A stretch of DNA of 64,000 nucleotides from PALSA-188 sp963720075 (GTDB lineage: Bacteria; Acidobacteriota; Terriglobia; Terriglobales; Acidobacteriaceae): the NCBI GenBank assembly GCA_963720075.1, contig CAVREG010000012.1, positions 1-64,000 on the forward strand, given 5' to 3'. Positions 58,720-64,000 of the stretch are shown piece by piece. The notes under the pieces were generated by a model, which was not told the origin of the DNA, made no database searches, and worked only from the letters and a program-made list of their open reading frames with translations. The translations under genes and the position numbers were made by a program. Position 1 is the stretch's first letter; each line of letters starts with the position of its first letter.

Positions 58720-60438
58720 TTAGTTGGGCTGTTGTTCCGGCAACACAATCTTGTAACTATTATTGCTCATGTCGCTTTCTGGCACGCTGCCATCGTTTAT
58801 TACAACCTCAAGTGGCGTGGAGGCTGCCTCGATTCGGATAGATGCTTTCGATTTCGCGTGAACTTCCAGGCGTTTGCCGATCTCTTCATCTTTCGTTCGC
58901 AGAATCACTGGAACCTCGGCTCCAGCATCTCCAAGATTCTCGACGGTTACAGTAACGAGATAACTTCCATTAACCAATTTCCGTGGATAAACCGATTCCA
59001 CGCGAAAATCGGGTAAGCCCCGGTCCCGATATACCCAGTCATCGAAGAACCATTCCAAATCTTTATGACTTTGCTTTTCAAGCAAGCGCTGCATGTAAGA
59101 GGGATCCCTATCCTCGGAAGCCCGATAAGCGAGAGAAGGATTGAAATTATTTAAGATGTCGCGCAACATCCACCAAACGTTCATCGCCTTGGCTTGCAGG
59201 TACACGCCGTCCGTCGCATTGATGAGAGAGTGAGCGGCTTCCCAGTTGCCATCTGCCGCCCCTGACGGATTCTTCGCGTGATTCTTTTCGGACTCCACCA
59301 ACATCGCACGATGCATATTTAGATAGTCGAGAGCAGCTTGCCGTCCTTTTTCTTGTTCGATGTAAAGAACCTGAGCATAGTGCGCCAAACCCTCCTCTAT
59401 CCAAGCGCGCGGCGAATTTATAGAATTACGAGCCGTCGCATAGACCAGCATTAGTTCAGCCTCAGGTGTGATCACGGATTTCAGGGGAGTAAGCAACATT
59501 CCTTGCGTGATAAACGGCGCCCCGTTTGCGTTCGGAAGTTGCAATACTTGCAAGTCCCTAAAGCTTTTTCCAACCGGAATTATGGGATTCGGCTTGGCCA
59601 TCAGGTCCGAATAGATTTTCGCGGCATCCTCACTGCCGGACAGATATTCGATTGCGCCGGCATGTTCGATGGAGAGCTTTTGGTAGTTTGCCAGCACGAA
59701 TGTTGGAACATCTATTCCAAACCTTGCAAGAGTGAATGCCGAATACTTTGCATTATCGGTGGGGTCCGGATTCGTCGTCGTCGGCAGACTCCGCGTCCCA
59801 CTGAAAAACATCTTTGCTTCCGATGTGCATGCGAAAGTCACTGACATTGTTGACCGGGCGTGCCGGGCCTTCCAACGCCCAACTGTTCCGGCCACGCTTT
59901 CCCCTTCCGACAAGTCAGCCGATTCCATCGCCACCGGATACCACGTCACGTACCCAACCCCGCGCACTGCTGTGAACGGTTCACCGATTTCATCCCAATC
60001 GCTGTTCTTGGCCAATTCTTTCGGAACACCGATTCGTTCCAGGCGTGTCGTGTCCGTTACGATAGTTCCTTCGTAACCGATATCCACTTGAACCTCACCC
60101 TTGGGGGGAACGGTCTCGGGCAAAGTCACGATTGCTTCTGAGAGCCCGCCGGTATGATCAATGTCTGACCTGTACGGCTGTGAAACAAATTCTACGGGTC
60201 TGCCGGATATCTGGATTGATCTCCATCCGAGGCTCGACGAAATCTGCAGTGTTAGATTTCTCTGTGGAGATGCCGAATCATTTCGCGCCGTGATTTTCCC
60301 GCGAACCTCCAAGCGCTGCTGGTCAGGTTCGATACGAACGTTCAGGTTGTAGCTGGTGAAGGTGAACGCCTCTCGATCGAGAGACAATGCAGGAACCTGC
60401 AACGCGAAAAACGCAAGAGCCAGCCACAGCCATTTCAT
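58720..60438 (-). CDS. M1-peptidase-like exported protein without HExxH
   Basis: A 572-aa protein with signal peptide (KWLWLALAFFALQVPALSLD). The N-terminal beta-domain and middle helical domain resemble M1 aminopeptidases (SYNLNVRIEPDQQRLEVRGK, EEGLAHYAQVLYIEQEKG). The catalytic HExxH, expected ~20 residues before EEGLAHYAQ, is missing: the region reads LMLVYATARNSINSPRAWI (330-347). The last ~100 residues form a CARDB/Ig-like domain. It is probably not an active peptidase. ATG 60438 overlaps the rlmB stop by four bases. Confidence 0.82.
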   Translation of the reverse strand: MKWLWLALAFFALQVPALSLDREAFTFTSYNLNVRIEPDQQRLEVRGKITARNDSASPQRNLTLQISSSLGWRSIQISGRPVEFVSQPYRSDIDHTGGLSEAIVTLPETVPPKGEVQVDIGYEGTIVTDTTRLERIGVPKELAKNSDWDEIGEPFTAVRGVGYVTWYPVAMESADLSEGESVAGTVGRWKARHARSTMSVTFACTSEAKMFFSGTRSLPTTTNPDPTDNAKYSAFTLARFGIDVPTFVLANYQKLSIEHAGAIEYLSGSEDAAKIYSDLMAKPNPIIPVGKSFRDLQVLQLPNANGAPFITQGMLLTPLKSVITPEAELMLVYATARNSINSPRAWIEEGLAHYAQVLYIEQEKGRQAALDYLNMHRAMLVESEKNHAKNPSGAADGNWEAAHSLINATDGVYLQAKAMNVWWMLRDILNNFNPSLAYRASEDRDPSYMQRLLEKQSHKDLEWFFDDWVYRDRGLPDFRVESVYPRKLVNGSYLVTVTVENLGDAGAEVPVILRTKDEEIGKRLEVHAKSKASIRIEAASTPLEVVINDGSVPESDMSNNSYKIVLPEQQPN

Positions 60439-61187
60439 TTGGATTTGGCCGGTTCTGATTTTATTCTCCGTTGGCGCACAATTTCGTAAAGAATCACTCC
60501 GGCGGCGACCGATACATTTAAAGAAGAAACTTTCCCCAACATCGGAATCGAAACCAGAAAATCGCACTTCCTCGCCACTAACTGGTGAATTCCCTTGCCT
60601 TCAGCGCCCAGAACAATGGCGCAGTCCATGTTGTAATCAAGAGAATCGTAGCTTTGCGGACCACGCTCGTCCAAACCGACCGTCCAGATATTCTTGGCCT
60701 TCAATTCTTCCAGCGTGCGCGCAATGTTTGTGACTTTCGCCATAGGCAAGTGCTCGCTTGCTCCTGCCGAAGCCTTTGCGACTATGGCGGTCACGCTCGC
60801 TGCACGGCGTTCCGGAATAATTACAGCGTCCGCGCCCGCGGCGTCGGCGGTCCGAATCACGGCGCCCAGGTTATGCGGATCCTCGACGCCATCGAGCACC
60901 ACCAGCAGCGAATGTTCGCCGCGTTTCGCTTCCACAACATCGTCAAGATCGTTGTATTGTTTCGCGGACGTAACCGCGACTACGCCCTGGTGCGCATTGT
61001 TGCCGGCCATCTGGTCAAGTTCGGCGCGCGAAACAAAGCGCACTGCAACTCCCTGCTTGCGGCTTTCTTCCACCACGCGCTGAAGCCGCAAATCGTGACG
61101 TTCTTTGGATACCGCGACCCAACTGAAGGCGCGGCCACGAGCCTGCAACGCCTCAGCCACGGCATTGATTCCATAAATGTAGTTCAT
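60435..61187 (-). CDS. rlmB: 23S rRNA (guanosine-2'-O)-methyltransferase RlmB-type
   Basis: SPOUT methyltransferase for 23S rRNA guanosine 2251 (or a close SpoU relative). N-terminal substrate-binding domain starts YIYGINAVAEALQARGR; the SpoU domain has LDGVEDPHNLGAVIRTADAA, GADAVIIPERRAAS, AIVLGAEGKGIHQLV and VSSLNVSVAAGVILYEIVRQ, the knot that binds AdoMet. Length of 250 aa is normal. It is first in a unit with the M1-like gene. Confidence 0.93.
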   Translation of the reverse strand: MNYIYGINAVAEALQARGRAFSWVAVSKERHDLRLQRVVEESRKQGVAVRFVSRAELDQMAGNNAHQGVVAVTSAKQYNDLDDVVEAKRGEHSLLVVLDGVEDPHNLGAVIRTADAAGADAVIIPERRAASVTAIVAKASAGASEHLPMAKVTNIARTLEELKAKNIWTVGLDERGPQSYDSLDYNMDCAIVLGAEGKGIHQLVARKCDFLVSIPMLGKVSSLNVSVAAGVILYEIVRQRRIKSEPAKSK

Positions 61188-61372
61188 GAGAGTTCAGTTT
61201 AGCGCGGAATGTGCATGTGCCGCAGCGCCGACGGGAGTAGCTTCGCGGTAAAAGAGCTATACTTTGTTCGTGGTTCCTGCTGTCGGTCGTCGCTCGGGTC
61301 GTCGCTGCGGCAAGGACGAGATGGTTAAGCCAACGACCAACGACACGCGACCAAAGACTGTTTCGGAGAGGT

Positions 61373-62152
61373 ATGCCCTTATCCGCGGTAATCGTTGACG
61401 ACGAGCAGCTTGCCCGCGACGAACTCGCTTATCTCCTTAAGAACATCGGAGAAGTTGACGTGGTCGCTCAGGGTGAGAATGGTCTCGACGCGATTAATCT
61501 GATCCGCGAGCACAACCCCGATCTGGTTTTCCTGGACGTACAAATGCCGGGTCTCGATGGATTCGGGGTCATCAAGAAATTGTTGGACAAGAAGGTTCCC
61601 CTGCCAAAGATCGTCTTTGCTACCGCTTTTGATCAATATGCGGTAAAGGCGTTTGAAGTAAACGCGGTTGATTACCTGCTCAAACCTTTCGATAAGAGGC
61701 GGGTGGCACAATCGGTAGAGAAAGCTCGCGCGAAACTCGAATCGAATAACACGTCCTCAGACAAGCTCGAAACTCTCGTCCGGATGCTCGAAGCCCAGAA
61801 GCCACAAAGCTCTAAGCTGCTGTTGAAAACTGCCGGACGCCTTTTTCTGGTGAGCCAAAAAGACATTTGTTTTGCTTCGATTGAGGACGGCGTCATCAGC
61901 GTCGCCACGACTGGCCCGAATGGCATGGAAGGCCAATCCAACTGTCGGACATTAGAAGAGCTGCTCGGCAGCCTTGATCCAAACTCCTTCTGGCGGGCTC
62001 ATCGGTCATATCTTGTCAATATCAACCGGATAAAGGAAGTAGTCCCGTGGTTCAAGAGTTCCTATCAGCTGCGCATGGACGACAAGAAACAAACCGAAAT
62101 TCCGGTCAGCCGCGCGCAAACAAAGCGGTTACGCGAACTCTTTGGATTGTGA
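61373..62152 (+). CDS. LytTR-family response regulator
   Basis: Receiver domain with D9-D10, phospho-acceptor D55 in LVFLDVQMPGLDG and K104 in DYLLKPFDKRR. After a Ser-rich linker, a LytTR DNA-binding domain has LLLKTAGRLFLVSQKDICFA, WRAHRSYLVNINRIKEVVPW and ETEIPVSR-like SRAQTKRLRELFG. No sensor kinase is next to it. Targets are unknown; the receptor gene 450 bases downstream is a possible candidate. Confidence 0.93.
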   Translation: MPLSAVIVDDEQLARDELAYLLKNIGEVDVVAQGENGLDAINLIREHNPDLVFLDVQMPGLDGFGVIKKLLDKKVPLPKIVFATAFDQYAVKAFEVNAVDYLLKPFDKRRVAQSVEKARAKLESNNTSSDKLETLVRMLEAQKPQSSKLLLKTAGRLFLVSQKDICFASIEDGVISVATTGPNGMEGQSNCRTLEELLGSLDPNSFWRAHRSYLVNINRIKEVVPWFKSSYQLRMDDKKQTEIPVSRAQTKRLRELFGL

Positions 62153-62245
62153 TCGCGGGCAACTATTCCAAAATACTCTGCATCGCATGTGCATCCAGAA
62201 GTGTAAACGGGTTCCTGACGCCCGACGCTGCATGGAAGCCAGCCT

Positions 62246-62542
62246 ATGATTGGCTCACTCAAAGTACGAAGCCGGTGTGTAAGGGCCATCGCCCTTCTTG
62301 GTGTGCTGCTCGTTGGAGTCGCAGGTTTTGCCCAGGCTGTCCACGTACATTCTGACGATTCCAAGGTTCCCAGCCACGAATGTTCCATTTGCTCCATAGC
62401 CCATTGCGGAGTTATTGGCACCTCCGTATACCAGCCGATTCCAGTGATGGAGAGTGCCATCCATAGTGTCACTCCCGACGTTATTGTTCGCAGCTCCGCA
62501 TTAGTTTTATCCCTCCGCATTCGTCCTCCGCCGTCGGTCTAG
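62246..62542 (+). CDS. Small secreted Cys/His protein
   Basis: A 98-aa protein with a signal peptide (AIALLGVLLVGVAGFAQAVH), then HVHSDD and H44-E-C46-S-I-C49-S-I-A-H53. This CxxC-plus-His pattern resembles the DUF2946-like proteins found near metal-related receptors, and could bind copper or zinc. ATG 62246; no strong ribosome binding site is seen. It lies just upstream of a TonB-dependent receptor gene. Confidence 0.6.
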   Translation: MIGSLKVRSRCVRAIALLGVLLVGVAGFAQAVHVHSDDSKVPSHECSICSIAHCGVIGTSVYQPIPVMESAIHSVTPDVIVRSSALVLSLRIRPPPSV

Positions 62543-62605
62543 GTTTTTCCCTCCACCGAAAAACTATTTTTAACGACCGAACTCGAAATCCATTCGGAGG
62601 ATTTT

Positions 62606-64000
62606 ATGCATTTTTATAAGAAGTCGCTCAATGCGGCTATTCTGGCATTTTTCTGTCTTGCGGTTGGCATTCACGCCGGCGCACAATCTAATTCTGGATC
62701 GATTACCGGCACTATCTTGGATTCAACCGGAGCTGTTGTTCCAAACGCGACGGTAGAAATTCACAATCCCGTCAGCGAATACGTCCGCTCCACTCTCACT
62801 GACAATGCCGGTACATTCAACTTTTCGAATGTGCCATTTAATCCGTACCACCTGAGTGTGACGACGGCTGGTTTCTCCCCCCACTCTCAGGATGTGGACG
62901 TGAGATCGGTGGTCCCCGTAAACCTCAGCATTGATTTACAGGTGAAAGGTTCATCCGAGACTGTAACCGTGGAAAGTCCTGGCGGCGATCTGCTGGAGAA
63001 CGATCCCACCTTTCATACCGATGTTGATCGCGATTTATTCAACAAAATTCCTATCGAAAGCCAGTCGTCTTCTCTAAGTTCGCTGGTAACGCTTGCCACG
63101 CCGGGAATCGCCGCTGATTCGAACGGTCTATTTCACGGCCTCGGCGACCATGCCGAGAATTCGTTTTCTGTAGACGGCCAGCCAATTACCGACCAGCAGA
63201 GCAAAGTCTTCTCCAACCAGATCCCCCTCGATTCGGTCCAATCAATGGAAGTCATATCCGGCGCGCCGCCTGCGGAATACGGAGGCAAGACCAGCGTCGT
63301 TATTGTCGCCACTACAAGATCGGGCCAGGGCGTAACCACGCCAACTGGAAACCTGACTACGTCCTATGGCTCTTTTGGCACCTCCAATGTGAATGGCAAT
63401 CTGTCTTATGGAGGAGCGAAGTGGGGAAACTTCATTTCGCTGGGCGGACTCAACAGCGGCCGTTTTCTGGATCCTCCAGAGTTTGTCGTGATACACGACA
63501 AGGGCAACGAAGAAAATGCCTTCGACCGCGTGGACTATCAAGTGTCAAACGCCGATTCAATCCACTTCAATTTGGGATTCACCCGTTCCTGGTTCCAAAC
63601 TCCAAATTCTTATGATTCCGAACTGGCGACCCCATGGAACGGAGTCGTGGTCGCCAACGGTGGTCTGGATCCGAATGGCAACGTCGTCGGGCCGGCGGAT
63701 CAACGTTCGCAGATCAAGACCTTCAACATCGCCCCTAGCTGGACTCACGTGCTAAGTCCGAATGCGGTATTCACTTTGGGTACGTTTGTCCGTCGCGACG
63801 GATACAACTACTATCCGAGCGCCAATCCCTTCGCGGACCTTGGCGCACCCGGCCTACAGAGCGAGACCGTCAGTCAGCGCCGTACCCTTACCAACGCGGG
63901 ACTGCGCTCGGACGTTTCTTACGTGAAAGGAATTCACAATATCAAAGCCGGTGCAACCTACGAACAAACATTCCTGGACGAGACGGATCCCTTTGGCATA
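62606..64000 (+). CDS. TonB-dependent receptor with carboxypeptidase-regulatory-like domain (partial)
   Basis: Outer-membrane receptor, cut by the end of the window. Signal peptide (SLNAAILAFFCLAVGIHAGA), then a carboxypeptidase-regulatory-like domain (SGSITGTILDSTGAVVPNAT, residues ~32-110), then a TonB plug (DLFNKIPIESQSSSLSSLVT, FSVDGQPITDQQ, SVQSMEVISGAPPAEYGGKT) and the first barrel strands. CGGAGG lies five bases before ATG 62606. This domain order is common in Acidobacteria. Substrate unknown; the Cys/His protein upstream may be linked. Confidence 0.9.
   Translation, partial: MHFYKKSLNAAILAFFCLAVGIHAGAQSNSGSITGTILDSTGAVVPNATVEIHNPVSEYVRSTLTDNAGTFNFSNVPFNPYHLSVTTAGFSPHSQDVDVRSVVPVNLSIDLQVKGSSETVTVESPGGDLLENDPTFHTDVDRDLFNKIPIESQSSSLSSLVTLATPGIAADSNGLFHGLGDHAENSFSVDGQPITDQQSKVFSNQIPLDSVQSMEVISGAPPAEYGGKTSVVIVATTRSGQGVTTPTGNLTTSYGSFGTSNVNGNLSYGGAKWGNFISLGGLNSGRFLDPPEFVVIHDKGNEENAFDRVDYQVSNADSIHFNLGFTRSWFQTPNSYDSELATPWNGVVVANGGLDPNGNVVGPADQRSQIKTFNIAPSWTHVLSPNAVFTLGTFVRRDGYNYYPSANPFADLGAPGLQSETVSQRRTLTNAGLRSDVSYVKGIHNIKAGATYEQTFLDETDPFGI

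Noticed and set aside
1..64000. tRNA, rRNA or known riboswitch
   Set aside because: Reading of the intergenic gaps showed no cloverleaf with TTCRANY-type arm, no rRNA segment and no riboswitch core I could recognise. A tRNAscan or Infernal search would settle it.

Overview
The window looks like a chromosomal segment of an acidobacterium (Terriglobia/Koribacter-like). The argument rests on gene content: TonB-dependent receptors with an N-terminal carboxypeptidase-regulatory-like domain at one end, and the C-terminal tail of a second receptor at the other; response regulators with DUF4388; LuxR, OmpR and LytTR regulators without partner kinases; many Gram-negative secreted proteins and lipoproteins; and dispersed intergenic repeats. 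The assignment is an inference; there is no rRNA or tRNA gene in the window to confirm it. Most genes are closely packed and many have 4-base ATGA overlaps.

Layout. 1-5.2 kb: receptor tail (apparently frameshifted), an unknown 506-aa protein, a lipid/diacylglycerol kinase, a YdjM-type membrane protein and a DUF6580 membrane protein. 5.3-11.4 kb (minus): a DedA/VTT protein, then a molybdenum-cofactor block (moaC, a DUF4388 response regulator, mogA/moaB, an NTF2-like protein), two unrelated genes, and moeA. 11.5-20.6 kb (minus): an exopolysaccharide operon reading wza-like export protein, Wzz-like chain-length protein, a degenerate CpsD-type ATPase, initiating sugar transferase, O-antigen ligase/polymerase, a GT4 enzyme and a fused double GT4 enzyme. 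A divergent LuxR-type regulator with an Asn at the phospho-acceptor position sits beside it. 21.8-28.1 kb: YtxH protein, HU, DUF971 protein, a Gfo/Idh/MocA oxidoreductase, ribosomal protein L28, FKBP isomerase, RidA. 28.2-29.2 kb: a HEPN/nucleotidyltransferase toxin-antitoxin-like pair whose nucleotidyltransferase carries an HTH and whose start codon abuts a duplicated inverted-repeat operator. 29.3-35.1 kb: a frame-broken gene, der, a membrane diguanylate cyclase, an OmpR-type regulator and a FliA-type sigma factor with an 11-bp-periodic repeat upstream. 35.2-38.2 kb: larE, a decayed IS481-type transposase, an XRE/S24-like regulator. 38.3-43.4 kb: a secreted 14-aa-repeat protein with two membrane proteins, rlpA, and an operon of an IPT lipoprotein, a secreted protein and a matrixin-type protease. 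43.5-49.4 kb: mutY, a thioredoxin-fold protein, an NTF2-like lipoprotein, an M28 peptidase, and the two subunits of a 3-oxoacid CoA-transferase. 49.5-55.8 kb (minus): an aromatic amino acid block trpC-trpF-trpB-trpA-chorismate mutase-DAHP synthase-tyrA. 55.8-57.7 kb: a BlaI/BlaR1-like pair with two operator dyads. 57.9-64 kb: small protein, DinB-like protein, an M1-peptidase-like protein without HExxH, rlmB, a LytTR regulator, a small secreted Cys/His protein and the start of a TonB-dependent receptor.

The points I find most worth a second look are the double operator of the HEPN/MNT locus, a dispersed hairpin family whose stems differ but whose AGGG/AGGA loop is kept, the pseudo-ATPase in the polysaccharide operon, the triple 11-bp-spaced TCTAA repeat before the sigma factor, and the repeat-protein locus at 38.3-40.0 kb. 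Nothing here could be tested by database search; family names come from motifs and recognisable sequence patterns.
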